A stretch of DNA of 32,149 bases. Origin: CAZPBO01 sp964584815. Its GTDB lineage: Bacteria > Planctomycetota > SKW154. The stretch's first letter is position 1. Each line of letters begins with the position of its first letter. Position numbers and translations under genes: made by a program. The notes beneath the pieces are model-generated. The model worked only from the letters and a program-made list of their open reading frames with translations, did not search any database and had not been told where the DNA came from. This document shows positions 22,325 to 30,960 of the stretch, one piece after another. The stretch is from assembly GCA_964584815.1 (NCBI GenBank), contig CAZPBO010000023.1, positions 1 to 32,149 on the forward strand. Direction: 5' to 3'.

Positions 22325-24913
22325 ATGGAAGGAGTGAGGTTCGGCGATTTTGAGGTGATAAAGAAGATTGGCGAGGGTGGGATGGGGCAGGTATACCTTG
22401 CGCGGCAGATATCACTGGACAGAGAGGTGGCATTGAAGGTGCTGCCTGAGCGATTAGCGCAGGACGAATCGTTCCGCGTGCGCTTTGAGCGTGAGGCGCG
22501 GTCAGCCGCTAAACTGAACCACCCCAACATAATCTCCGTTTATGCTTATGGGATAAAGGACGGTGTTCCATACTTTGCGATGGAATATGTGGACGGGCAC
22601 GACCTTGCGAGCATTCTTCGTAAGTCCGGCAAGATGCCTGTGAAGGAGGCGTTGAGGGTGGCGAAGGAGGTGGCGCGTGCACTTGACGCCGCGCACAGAC
22701 AGGGCGTCATCCACCGCGACATAAAACCTTCCAACATTATGATTCGCAGCGACGGGGTGGTGAAGGTGACCGATTTCGGTCTGGCAAAGGCGTTGGGAGC
22801 GCAGTCAGTCGTAACCCAAGCCAATGTGGTGCTGGGAACGCCGCACTATATGAGCCCGGAGCAGGGCAAAGGCGCAAAGGTGGATGCCAGAAGCGACATA
22901 TACAGTCTTGGTGTTGTGCTGTATGAGATGCTCTGCGGGGAGGTGCCGTTTAAGGCAGACACGGCAACCAGTCTGATATACCAGCACATATACGAGAAGC
23001 CACCGCCGCTCTCGGAGAAAGCCCCTCATGTGCCGCGCATCGTTGAAGCCATAGTTATGCGTATGTTGCAGAAAGATGCGGCGAAACGCTTCCAGAAAGC
23101 GTCCGATGTGGTGGCGGCGATAGAGCAGGCTGAAAAGAGCGTTGATGGCGGTGGTGAGGCTGTTATGACCCTTGAATTGGGAGTTATCCCAGATGCGACG
23201 ATGCCCGCAGTAGAGGAGCGTCCAACAGGAGAGCAACGCATTACGGAGGTGCGTTCCGCCACTCCCCAGGATGGAGCCAAAACGCCCGCCACCACGACAC
23301 AGGTGGTCGGTGTCAGTCCGTGGCTCGCTCTCCTTATCGCAGTCGCGATAATAGGCGGCATCGGCGTCGCAGCCTTCCTCTCCACAAGGGGCGCACAAAA
23401 ACAGCCCCCGCCCAAGACTCCGCAACAGAAACCACCTGTTGTGGTGGCACCAACCCCACCCAAACCACAGAAAAAAAAGAAGGCGCTTTTCCCTGTGGTG
23501 CAGGTGGTGGCGAGGTTTCCGCGTGGCTCAAGACTTTTTGTGCGAAAACAGGGCGCCCCTCCGCCAGGTATTGAACTCAAAACCAACACAAGCCTTGAGG
23601 TGGGCAACTACACTGTGCGTGTGGTGAAGAAAGGATACGAGCCGTTTGAGTTCAATGTTCTGCTTGACGAGAGCGGTCTGACACCGCCACCCGACTCAAT
23701 AAGCGGTGAGTTGCGTCTGCGAAAAGACCTGCGTGAGCGTCTGGAGAAAGCAGAGGAATGGGAGAACAGAAAGGAGTTTGCGCTAGCCTTGAAAGCGATA
23801 AAGAAGGTTCTTGAAGAGGCACCGGATTATGGCGGCGCCGCCTTGCTTAAGAAGGTCGCCTCACTTGAGTCGCTTATCGCAAAGCAGAAGAAAGCGGAGG
23901 AGATGATTGACCGCGCTTCCTCCATAATATCAAAAGGCGGAGAAGGGGTGGAGGCGCTGGAGAAAGCGGTCGGGCTGTTGAAGCAGGTGGTGGAAAGGTA
24001 TAAGGATGTTGTAAGGGATTATGAGAAGCGTGTTCCACCGCTGCTTGTTGCGGCGCGGGGAGAGTTGGCAAAGGAGAAACGGTTTTTGGACGCGTTGGCG
24101 AAAGCGCGACGGATGGTGGTGGAAGGAGACCTGCCAAAAGCGCGCATCGCCATCAACGCCGCGCGCGACATCAGAGGCGGCAACCCCAAAATCAGAGAAC
24201 TGGAAGAAGCGGTCGTTGAATTGGAAAAACTGGAAAGCGATGCCAAAGACGCCTTTGAGCATAAGGATTGGCAAAGGGCGTTGCGTCTGATGAGGCTGTT
24301 TCTGAAGCGGGCTCCGCAGTGCGAGCGCATCATCAAACGCCAAAAAGAGTGCGAACGGATGCTGAACGAACGCCGCGAACTCAACAAGCACCTTACGAAA
24401 CTCCTCCGCCAGGCATCAGAGATGGTCAAAAAAGCCCCCCGCGATGTGCCATCGGTTGTGGCGCAAGCGCGTGATTTGGTGGGGAAACTGGAGAGCCGCC
24501 ACGGGCTCGTTATGGAAGATGTGAAAAAGCGTCTGCGGGAGTTGGAGTCCGCCGCATTGATAGAACACACAAAACGCAGAGTCGCCGCCGCCGTCGCGCT
24601 CCTTGATACCCTCCTCATAAAGCGCGACAAGGAGGCGCTTCTCGCTATGGTCTCTCCAGAGCGTCCCAAACTCCGCTCTCTCCTCAAACAGCAACTTGAT
24701 TCCTTTCTCGCCAGCGGACTTAAGGTGATAAAATCCTACCACATCATCAAGAAAATAAAACTGACCAAAGACTTAAAGCGTGCCGATGTTGAGACAGACT
24801 ATGTGTTTGAGTTTGAGCATCCTGAGGCAAAACGGAAAATAAAAGGCGTCCGCCACAAGAGGTTCGTATTTGTGGAAAGGAGTGGCAAATGGCTCATCTA
24901 CGACCTGCACTGA
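22325..24913 (+). CDS. Receptor-type Ser/Thr protein kinase with PEGA domain and long helical extracytoplasmic region
   Basis: This 862-residue kinase phosphorylates Ser or Thr on unknown targets. The cytoplasmic domain (about 8-270) has P-loop GEGGMGQV (16-23), catalytic Lys38, Glu57, HRDIKPSN (130-137), DFG (150-152) and SPE (178-180), so it should be active. After a linker comes a membrane helix (about 332-353), then a Pro/Lys-rich stretch, a PEGA-like domain (about 390-447) with VGNYTVRVVKKGYEPFEF, about 290 residues of TPR-like or coiled-coil helices, and a C-terminal NTF2-like domain ending in VFVERSGKWLIYDL. The ATG at 22325 follows AAAGGA by 6 bases. It overlaps the propeller gene by 25 bases. 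A run of eight A (23471-23478) lies in the linker. Confidence 0.92.
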   Translation: MEGVRFGDFEVIKKIGEGGMGQVYLARQISLDREVALKVLPERLAQDESFRVRFEREARSAAKLNHPNIISVYAYGIKDGVPYFAMEYVDGHDLASILRKSGKMPVKEALRVAKEVARALDAAHRQGVIHRDIKPSNIMIRSDGVVKVTDFGLAKALGAQSVVTQANVVLGTPHYMSPEQGKGAKVDARSDIYSLGVVLYEMLCGEVPFKADTATSLIYQHIYEKPPPLSEKAPHVPRIVEAIVMRMLQKDAAKRFQKASDVVAAIEQAEKSVDGGGEAVMTLELGVIPDATMPAVEERPTGEQRITEVRSATPQDGAKTPATTTQVVGVSPWLALLIAVAIIGGIGVAAFLSTRGAQKQPPPKTPQQKPPVVVAPTPPKPQKKKKALFPVVQVVARFPRGSRLFVRKQGAPPPGIELKTNTSLEVGNYTVRVVKKGYEPFEFNVLLDESGLTPPPDSISGELRLRKDLRERLEKAEEWENRKEFALALKAIKKVLEEAPDYGGAALLKKVASLESLIAKQKKAEEMIDRASSIISKGGEGVEALEKAVGLLKQVVERYKDVVRDYEKRVPPLLVAARGELAKEKRFLDALAKARRMVVEGDLPKARIAINAARDIRGGNPKIRELEEAVVELEKLESDAKDAFEHKDWQRALRLMRLFLKRAPQCERIIKRQKECERMLNERRELNKHLTKLLRQASEMVKKAPRDVPSVVAQARDLVGKLESRHGLVMEDVKKRLRELESAALIEHTKRRVAAAVALLDTLLIKRDKEALLAMVSPERPKLRSLLKQQLDSFLASGLKVIKSYHIIKKIKLTKDLKRADVETDYVFEFEHPEAKRKIKGVRHKRFVFVERSGKWLIYDLH

Positions 24914-27168
24914 TAGTCGTCCTTTGTGGGGCTGCCGTTTGCCTTTTCGCGCAGAAACCGCTCGCGACAAAGGTCGCCTCCGTTGAGAAGAAGGGAGTAT
25001 GGCTGGAAGCAGGCTCCGCAAGCGGTGTATCAGAAGGTGATGAGTTTGAAGTATACGCTAACAGGAAGGTGGTCTACCTGCCGCTTGCGGGTAAACAGGA
25101 AGAAGTGGTGGTAGAGAAAGGAGTTGTGGCACGGCTTGCCGTGCGCAAAGCGCTTGAGAACAGGTCGCTTTGTGAGGTGGTGGAGGGAAAAGCCGCAGAT
25201 ATCAAACGCGGTATGACGGCGGTTCGTGTGCCTCCTAAGCGGCGGATTGCCCACAATATCGCCCCCTATGTTGACAAACTCACCGCAAGCCAACAGATAG
25301 CGCTTCCGGCACAGCGTCTTGCACTCCGCTGCCATATAACCGACGCCGACGACACAGAACATGTCTTCATATGGCGGGCAAGCGGCGGATGTTTTCTCCC
25401 ACCCCGCACCACAGTGCCTGAAACACTCTGGCTTGCCCCAGCCTCACCAGGAAAATACGCTATAACTGTTCTGGTTCGCGACCCAAAAGGAGCAGAAGCC
25501 ACCGCTACCATCACCGTTGAAGTCAACAAACCACAAACTCCACCCGCCGCATACCGTATTGACGCCGTCTTCGGAACCGTAAGACCTCCTTTCCTCTCCG
25601 CCGCCGATGTTGATTTTGACCAAAAAGATAGACTCGTCCTCCTTGACCCCAAACAGCGCAAACTCGTCATATTTGACAGCGACGGCGTGGCTCTGCGCAC
25701 AACTCTCCCTTACAGCGAGAAAACCGTCATTTCAGGGGTTCGGATTGCCGGTGGACGCTATTTCTTAAGCGTTGCAAAAAACTACTGTGTTATGGTCTAT
25801 GATAGTGAGACCGACATTTTCAAAGCGAAGCCGACTCTGATTCTCGGACACCGCGGCACAGGCAACGGCTATTTCTCCGCACCACCCATTGTGGATGTGT
25901 CCCCGTCAGGTAGGATATACTGTCTTGATCCCAAGCAGGGTTTTATCCAAGTCTTCAACGCCGACGGCAGTTTCGTCCACTCAATCGGTCGTCGCGGACC
26001 TGAACCCGACGCCTTCAAAGCCCCCGTATCACTCTGCTTTGACAGACACGGAACTCTCTATGTGCTTGATAAGGAGCGTAAGGAGATAATCGTCTTCAAG
26101 AACGACACTTTTGTAGGACCGCTCTCTGTCGCTGAGCCGTTTGTCTTGCCCCGTTGGCTTTATTACGACGCAGTTGGCGACCATATTGTGGTGCTGGATG
26201 CGGGGATGTCGGCTCTGCGCGTTTTCAGCACAGATGGCAAGGAGATAAAGAGGATAGTGGGAGAAGGGCTTGGGGTTCTGACGGACGCCCGTCGCTTCGC
26301 CATAGGACGCGACGGCAGTGTTGTGGTCGTATGCAAGGGCGGGATTTTGCGCCGCTACAGACTCGGCGGAGGCGACTTCCACGGGATACTGGGAGCATTT
26401 GACCTCTGGCCCCTCAAAAATATCGCCGTTCAACCAGACGGTTCTTTCTTTGTCCTTTACGGGGCGAACCGCATTGCACATCTGAGCGCTGACGGATGGG
26501 TGTTGCGGGTCTTCGGTGGAGAGGGCAAATCAGAAGGCAGGTTCATTGACCCCGTGGCGATGGACTGCGACACAGATGGTAACCTGTATGTGGCGGATGC
26601 CTCCACGCTTCTGATAACAAAATTCAACTCCACAGGTGACTTCCAGAAACGGTTCGGCTCCCGTGGACGCAGTCGCTCCGAAAGAATTGACTCCATCATT
26701 GACCTGTATGTGCGCGGAAACCGCCTATATCTTCTGCAGGACCGCGAGACATACTGTGTGTTTGTGTTTGATGAGAATGGTGAGTTAATAGCGCGTTATC
26801 CGTCTCGTGAGGGGCGCATTGATTACGCTGCTCAAGTCGCGGTTGACTCCCGTGGCAACACATACATATTCAGCGAGTCGCCCGACCTGGTGCGCTATGA
26901 CGCGTCAGGATTGCGTGCAGGTTCTGTCGCGCGGGTCAACTTTTACCTCGCAGACATGCTCATTGACAACTGTGACCAAATTGTCGCACTGGATGAGGAC
27001 GAACCAAGACTTATCCTTATTGACCCATCAGGCGGGATGCGAAGGTTGCCACTTCCCAAACGCCTCTTTTCCCAACCTATTGCTGTTGGACTTGACAAAT
27101 ACGCCCGTCTTTATATACTTGATGAGGACACAGGAAACATAGTCAGGCTTGTTCCAGAAACCGAATAA
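24889..27168 (+). CDS. Secreted beta-propeller (NHL-type) protein with FlgT-like and PKD-like domains
   Basis: The 759-residue protein has a signal peptide (about 1-21, ending LFAQ). Next comes a FlgT C-terminal-like module (about 25-110) with WLEAGSASGVSEGDEFEVY. A PKD/Ig-like domain (about 120-220) resembles the 'ADA-DGDxxxYxWxAxGG' pattern of such domains. From about 225 onward there are repeated NHL or propeller blades: repeats of the form D..GRIYCLDPKQGFIQVFNADG, GTLYVLDKERKEIIVFK and GNLYVADASTLLITKFNSTG, perhaps two propellers. No catalytic motif is seen, so binding of a ligand or protein is likely. AAGGAG lies 6 bases before the ATG, inside the kinase gene, which indicates coupled translation and perhaps a shared extracytoplasmic task; that last point is inference. 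Confidence 0.85.
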   Translation: MAHLRPALIVVLCGAAVCLFAQKPLATKVASVEKKGVWLEAGSASGVSEGDEFEVYANRKVVYLPLAGKQEEVVVEKGVVARLAVRKALENRSLCEVVEGKAADIKRGMTAVRVPPKRRIAHNIAPYVDKLTASQQIALPAQRLALRCHITDADDTEHVFIWRASGGCFLPPRTTVPETLWLAPASPGKYAITVLVRDPKGAEATATITVEVNKPQTPPAAYRIDAVFGTVRPPFLSAADVDFDQKDRLVLLDPKQRKLVIFDSDGVALRTTLPYSEKTVISGVRIAGGRYFLSVAKNYCVMVYDSETDIFKAKPTLILGHRGTGNGYFSAPPIVDVSPSGRIYCLDPKQGFIQVFNADGSFVHSIGRRGPEPDAFKAPVSLCFDRHGTLYVLDKERKEIIVFKNDTFVGPLSVAEPFVLPRWLYYDAVGDHIVVLDAGMSALRVFSTDGKEIKRIVGEGLGVLTDARRFAIGRDGSVVVVCKGGILRRYRLGGGDFHGILGAFDLWPLKNIAVQPDGSFFVLYGANRIAHLSADGWVLRVFGGEGKSEGRFIDPVAMDCDTDGNLYVADASTLLITKFNSTGDFQKRFGSRGRSRSERIDSIIDLYVRGNRLYLLQDRETYCVFVFDENGELIARYPSREGRIDYAAQVAVDSRGNTYIFSESPDLVRYDASGLRAGSVARVNFYLADMLIDNCDQIVALDEDEPRLILIDPSGGMRRLPLPKRLFSQPIAVGLDKYARLYILDEDTGNIVRLVPETE

Positions 27169-27180
27169 GGAGTAAGGTTG

Positions 27181-27423
27181 GTGTTGAAGGTGAAGGCGCG
27201 TGGTGAGGAATCGCTTGACCACCTTCTTAAGCGCTTTAAGAAGTTGTGCGAGAAGGAGGGACTGACAAAGGATGTGAAGCGTTCAGCGTATTATGAGAAG
27301 CCGAGTGAGCAGAGGCGGCGACGGGAGAGACAGATGCGCAAAAGGGAGTTGAAACGGATACAGCAACAATTGAAGCGTGATATAGAGGTTAAGAAACGCA
27401 GGCGTAGGCTGATGCGGCTTTAA
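27181..27423 (+). CDS. rpsU: Small ribosomal subunit protein bS21
   Basis: bS21 joins the small subunit near the 3' end of 16S rRNA and helps initiation. The 80-residue protein has the hallmark core LDHLLKRFKKLCEKEGL followed by VKRSAYYEKPSEQRRRRERQMRK and a long, very basic helix. The start is GTG 27181, with AAGGAG 8 bases upstream overlapping the previous stop; the TTG just before it (27178) has 5-base spacing. The tail is somewhat longer than in Escherichia coli. It sits between the propeller gene and an ABC transporter, without its frequent partners dnaG or gatB-related genes. Confidence 0.93.
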   Translation: MLKVKARGEESLDHLLKRFKKLCEKEGLTKDVKRSAYYEKPSEQRRRRERQMRKRELKRIQQQLKRDIEVKKRRRRLMRL

Positions 27424-27432
27424 GGCACTTCT

Positions 27433-28287
27433 ATGGAAGAGGTTGTCTCCGTCAAGAATCTGCGCAGAATTTACAAATCGCTTTTTCCGCGGGTGAGGGT
27501 GGTGGCGGTTGATGGAGTCTCTTTTTCTGTCAGACGGGGCGAGGTTTTTGGACTTCTGGGACCCAATGGTTCTGGCAAGACTACGACACTTCGTGTGATA
27601 CTTGGACTGCTTGAGCCGACAGAGGGCGAGGTTTTGGTATTTGGTGCCTCTCCAAGAAGCCACGAGGTGCGACGCCGCATTGGTTATCTTCCCGAGAAAA
27701 CGCCTCTGTGGAGTTATCTCAATGCGTGGGAAACACTTACGCTTCTTGGGCGGATGAGTGGGGTGCGAAGCGATGTGCTGAAAAAACGCGCCAGGGAGTT
27801 ACTGGCGCGCCTTGAGTTGAAGGCACCATCCCGCCGCGTGGGCTCCTACTCAAAAGGCATGGCACGCAAGGTCGCCTTCGCTCAAGCCATCATCGCCGAG
27901 CCAGAACTCCTCATCCTTGACGAACCCACAGGTGGGCTGGACCCGCCTTCCGCCGCTGAAGTCAAGCGCATCCTCTTTGAACTCAAGCAGAAAGGCACCA
28001 CAATGCTCATATCAAGCCATATTCTTGCAGAGATTCAACAGATGTGCGACAGGGTTTTGATACTGGCGGACGGCAAGGTTCGTGCTGAAGGGCATCTTGA
28101 GAAGTTGCTTGAACGGGAAGGTTTCTTGCGTGTGGTGCTGAAGGCTGCACCACAGGATAAAGAGCGGGTTCTTGAGGTGCTGCAGGGTGCGGGATTTGAG
28201 GTTGAGAAAGTTGAGACCGACACGGTGGAGTTGGACAGTCTGTTTTTGAGGGTGCTGGGGCGCGATGTGGGAGGTAGCGGTTCTTGA
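27433..28287 (+). CDS. ABC-2-type transporter ATP-binding protein
   Basis: The 284-residue protein is a complete nucleotide-binding domain: Walker A GPNGSGKT near residue 43, Q-loop region IGYLPEKTPLW, signature YSKGMARKVAFA, Walker B LLILDEPTGGLDP, and the switch His in ISSHIL. An additional C-terminal stretch of about 65 residues resembles the regulatory tail of DrrA/NatA-like ATPases. The following gene encodes its membrane partner and begins 23 bases before this gene stops, so the two are translated together. The substrate cannot be told. AAGG lies 8 bases before the ATG, and the gap to bS21 is 9 bases. Confidence 0.93.
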   Translation: MEEVVSVKNLRRIYKSLFPRVRVVAVDGVSFSVRRGEVFGLLGPNGSGKTTTLRVILGLLEPTEGEVLVFGASPRSHEVRRRIGYLPEKTPLWSYLNAWETLTLLGRMSGVRSDVLKKRARELLARLELKAPSRRVGSYSKGMARKVAFAQAIIAEPELLILDEPTGGLDPPSAAEVKRILFELKQKGTTMLISSHILAEIQQMCDRVLILADGKVRAEGHLEKLLEREGFLRVVLKAAPQDKERVLEVLQGAGFEVEKVETDTVELDSLFLRVLGRDVGGSGS

Positions 28288-29554
28288 GTTGCGGCGTGCG
28301 TTCAGAGCACCGCTTTTCTGGGTCTGTGCAGTGCTTGTCGCTGCTGTGGCGCCTGCGACGCTGGCATTCAGCGCGCCCACTGCTGAAGCCGCGCTTGCTG
28401 TGCGCCTTGAAGTCGCGTCCTATGTCCTTGCCGTCTTCGTCGCCTTCCTGTCCGCACTTATAGCATCCCGCACCATAGCGACCGACAGAGCCACAGGACG
28501 CCTCTGGCTCATACGAACACGCCCAATCAACGCCGCTTCTCACATTATCGGAACCTGGCTTGGCGTCTTCACAATAGCCGTTCTGCTCCTTGTCGTTGGT
28601 GTGGCATCTGTTGCCATCACCCTCAACACCAGCCGCTTGCGCCCACTCTACCTCGCACCTCCCTCCAACTGGCGCGTTGTTCTGCCAAAAGCGACCCTCC
28701 GCCGCGTTGCTTCCTTCCTACCACTCTCCATCCCCCATCTCAACACCGCGCTTGTGGGTCCCACCTCCACAAAAGAACTGCCCGCCCTATTGCCTGAAAA
28801 AGAGCAGCACCGTATCCTGTGGCTTGACCAGTCCAACCCAAGCATTGTCTTCCAGTTTAATGGTGACGGAGAGGCACTGCGTCTGTGTGCTGTCATATCT
28901 GCTGCTCTCAAAACCGATGCGGTCGCAACGCTTAAGACAGGCAACATCACAAAGGTGCAGAAAGTAGAGTTGCACGATGAGAAACCCGTTATGCTCAAAC
29001 ATCCTGTGCGAGATGGCGCGAGCCTTACGATAACGCTCCTGCCGTGGTCGCGACCTGTGGGGTTCCGCCTCTGGCGCAACGAACGAGGACTGCTCGTAAC
29101 AGCCCCGCTGCTTGTGCGCCGTTCCGCTTCTGTAACAGGACAGATTTTTTATCTGTGGTTGGCTGTTGTGATAAAGACAACGATTTTCGTTGCGGCAGGC
29201 ATATTGTGCGCCGCGTTCCTCTCACCTGCCATATCCTCGCTTTTCGCTTCCTTCCTCTTCTTCCTCTTCTCAAGCGCGCATTACATCCACCACATCGGAA
29301 CCGAAGTCTCCGCAAGCGGTGGTGCTTTCACCAAAATCATCTCCAAAACAGTGACCGTCTTAACAAGCGTTGTGCCCGCCGCGGGTCGTTTCCAGCCCGC
29401 CGCACTGCTCACAAAGGGCGTCGCATTAAACGCCTCATACATCCTTGACATGCTCTCATATTTTGGTCTTTACACCGCGGTTATTTTGGCACTGGCGTTG
29501 CTGCTGTTCGTCAAGCCGCCACACGAGGTCATCCTTCTGGAGAGGGAAGAATGA
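28265..29554 (+). CDS. ABC transporter permease with a large extracytoplasmic loop
   Basis: The 429-residue membrane protein has three N-terminal helices (about residues 15-38, 50-72 and 93-118). A hydrophilic region of about 165 residues with beta-rich character follows (about 120-285), then about three C-terminal helices including FLSPAISSLFASFLFFLF and YFGLYTAVILALALLLF. This resembles ABC-2 permeases related to those of gliding-motility or copper-processing loci, but no exact family is clear. It overlaps the ATPase gene by 23 bases and the next gene by ATGA, strong evidence for a three-part system. What it exports or whether it is a mechanical transducer is unknown. Confidence 0.75.
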   Translation: MWEVAVLELRRAFRAPLFWVCAVLVAAVAPATLAFSAPTAEAALAVRLEVASYVLAVFVAFLSALIASRTIATDRATGRLWLIRTRPINAASHIIGTWLGVFTIAVLLLVVGVASVAITLNTSRLRPLYLAPPSNWRVVLPKATLRRVASFLPLSIPHLNTALVGPTSTKELPALLPEKEQHRILWLDQSNPSIVFQFNGDGEALRLCAVISAALKTDAVATLKTGNITKVQKVELHDEKPVMLKHPVRDGASLTITLLPWSRPVGFRLWRNERGLLVTAPLLVRRSASVTGQIFYLWLAVVIKTTIFVAAGILCAAFLSPAISSLFASFLFFLFSSAHYIHHIGTEVSASGGAFTKIISKTVTVLTSVVPAAGRFQPAALLTKGVALNASYILDMLSYFGLYTAVILALALLLFVKPPHEVILLEREE

Positions 29555-30384
29555 GGCTTACGCTTGCAGCGTTGCTTTTTCTACTCGCTGCCACAACCGT
29601 TTCCTTTCTCGCGGAGCAAGCGCTTCCCGCAGGTATGCCCGAATTGAGCCCGGAGGAGTTTGTAACATTCACACTTCTTGCGCCTGCAAGACCCATAGCC
29701 GTGGCGCTACTCTGGTCACGCTCCCTCTCGCTGCGCACACAACGCGACTACGACCACCTTCTGCCGCTTTACAAAACCATCCTCGCCCTTGAGCCGACAT
29801 TCGCCCCGGCTTGGGATTTCGCATTATATGATATGATAGTTGACCTACCCCAAAGGGAAAGAAGTCTTGACGCAAAACTCCGCTGGGTAAAAGAAGCCTT
29901 TATACGAGGACTGGAAGGCGTGGAACGCACCCCCCACACAAGCCGTGTGGCAGGCTCCCTCACCTGGGCGCTCTTCTTCATCAAAACCCGCTTCCCTTCC
30001 ATCGCCTCGCGTCTTGAGGAAGACAAACACCTAATCACCACATTTCTGCAATGGCTTAAGCAGCATTATCCCCATATCGCCGCCTCACTCAATCAAGACC
30101 TGCGTAAAACAGAATCCCACCTCAACCTGTTTCATATCTCCCTCTGCATAGCAGAAATCGCCATAAAACGCCGCCTCTACAACTACATCCCCGTCTATGT
30201 CACATCCTTCTGCTGCCGCGAACTCTTGCTCTCAACCGACAAACTGCCCAACAAAATCTACTGGGCAAAACGCGCTATCTCCTACTGGCGCTCCTTTCTC
30301 AACGACCCCGACTTCAAAAATGTCGCCAAAAATCAGGTCAGTCAGTGGAGGCAGGTTCTTGCTGAATTGGAGGCACGCAGATGA
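29551..30384 (+). CDS. Membrane-anchored helical protein, TPR-like, unknown function
   Basis: The 277-residue protein starts with an uncleaved or signal-anchor helix (about 3-25). A segment LLAPARPIAVALLWSRS follows, and then helical repeats with YDHLLPLYKTILALEPTFAPAWDFALYDM, resembling TPR proteins of poorly cultured phyla that begin with 'S.LADLLWLRA....YYE..PLYR.I..LDP.F...W'. No catalytic residues are evident. GGAGAGGG lies directly before the ATG, which overlaps the permease stop as ATGA; its own stop likewise overlaps thpR. It is probably the third part of the ABC system, perhaps an extracytoplasmic partner, which is inference. Confidence 0.6.
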   Translation: MRLTLAALLFLLAATTVSFLAEQALPAGMPELSPEEFVTFTLLAPARPIAVALLWSRSLSLRTQRDYDHLLPLYKTILALEPTFAPAWDFALYDMIVDLPQRERSLDAKLRWVKEAFIRGLEGVERTPHTSRVAGSLTWALFFIKTRFPSIASRLEEDKHLITTFLQWLKQHYPHIAASLNQDLRKTESHLNLFHISLCIAEIAIKRRLYNYIPVYVTSFCCRELLLSTDKLPNKIYWAKRAISYWRSFLNDPDFKNVAKNQVSQWRQVLAELEARR

Positions 30385-30947
30385 AACGCCATAGGCTCTT
30401 CGTCGCGGTGGAGGTGGATGCGGATGTGCGTGCACGGCTTGTTGAAGCCCAGCGCATCCTCGCTTCCTCATCCCGCGGCGTTAAATGGGTGGAGTTTGAA
30501 AACATCCATCTGACAATCAAATTCATCGGAGAGGTGGATACACCGCTGATGTATGAGATTACAAAGACGATGGAGGAAGCGGTCTCTGGCGTTGCGCCGT
30601 TTTCGTATTCGGTGGACGGTCTGGGCGCCTTTCCGGAAAACGGAGTGCCGCGTGTGGTGTGGGCAGGTGTAGGGCAGGGCGCCGACACCCTTGAAGCGCT
30701 CTACTCCCGCCTCAACAAGACCCTGGTAGCATATGGGGTGGCATTTGAACGCCGCCGATTTGTCCCTCACATAACCCTCGGACGCGTGCGCTCCAAAAAG
30801 AACGCCGCAAATCTCCGCTCAGCCATCGCACAGTTCGCAAACCGCCATTTCGGCATCGTTGACGCAGACCGCGTCGTCCTGTTTGAATCCCAACTTACAA
30901 AGAGCGGTCCGATATACACCCCTGTCGCCACCTTCACCCTGAAGTAG
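30381..30947 (+). CDS. thpR: RNA 2',3'-cyclic phosphodiesterase ThpR (2H family)
   Basis: ThpR opens 2',3'-cyclic phosphates at RNA ends (the old '2'-5' RNA ligase'). The 188-residue protein has the two required HxTx motifs, HLTI (43-46) and HITL (130-133), in the normal settings IHLTIKFIGEV and PHITLGRVR, and also begins with RLFVAVEV as is typical. GGAGG lies 7 bases before the ATG, which overlaps the previous stop as ATGA. It is the last gene of the plus-strand operon; only 13 bases separate its stop from the convergent coiled-coil gene, with no terminator visible. Why it is linked to a transporter is not clear. Confidence 0.9.
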   Translation: MKRHRLFVAVEVDADVRARLVEAQRILASSSRGVKWVEFENIHLTIKFIGEVDTPLMYEITKTMEEAVSGVAPFSYSVDGLGAFPENGVPRVVWAGVGQGADTLEALYSRLNKTLVAYGVAFERRRFVPHITLGRVRSKKNAANLRSAIAQFANRHFGIVDADRVVLFESQLTKSGPIYTPVATFTLK

Positions 30948-30960
30948 TCTACAGGAGATG

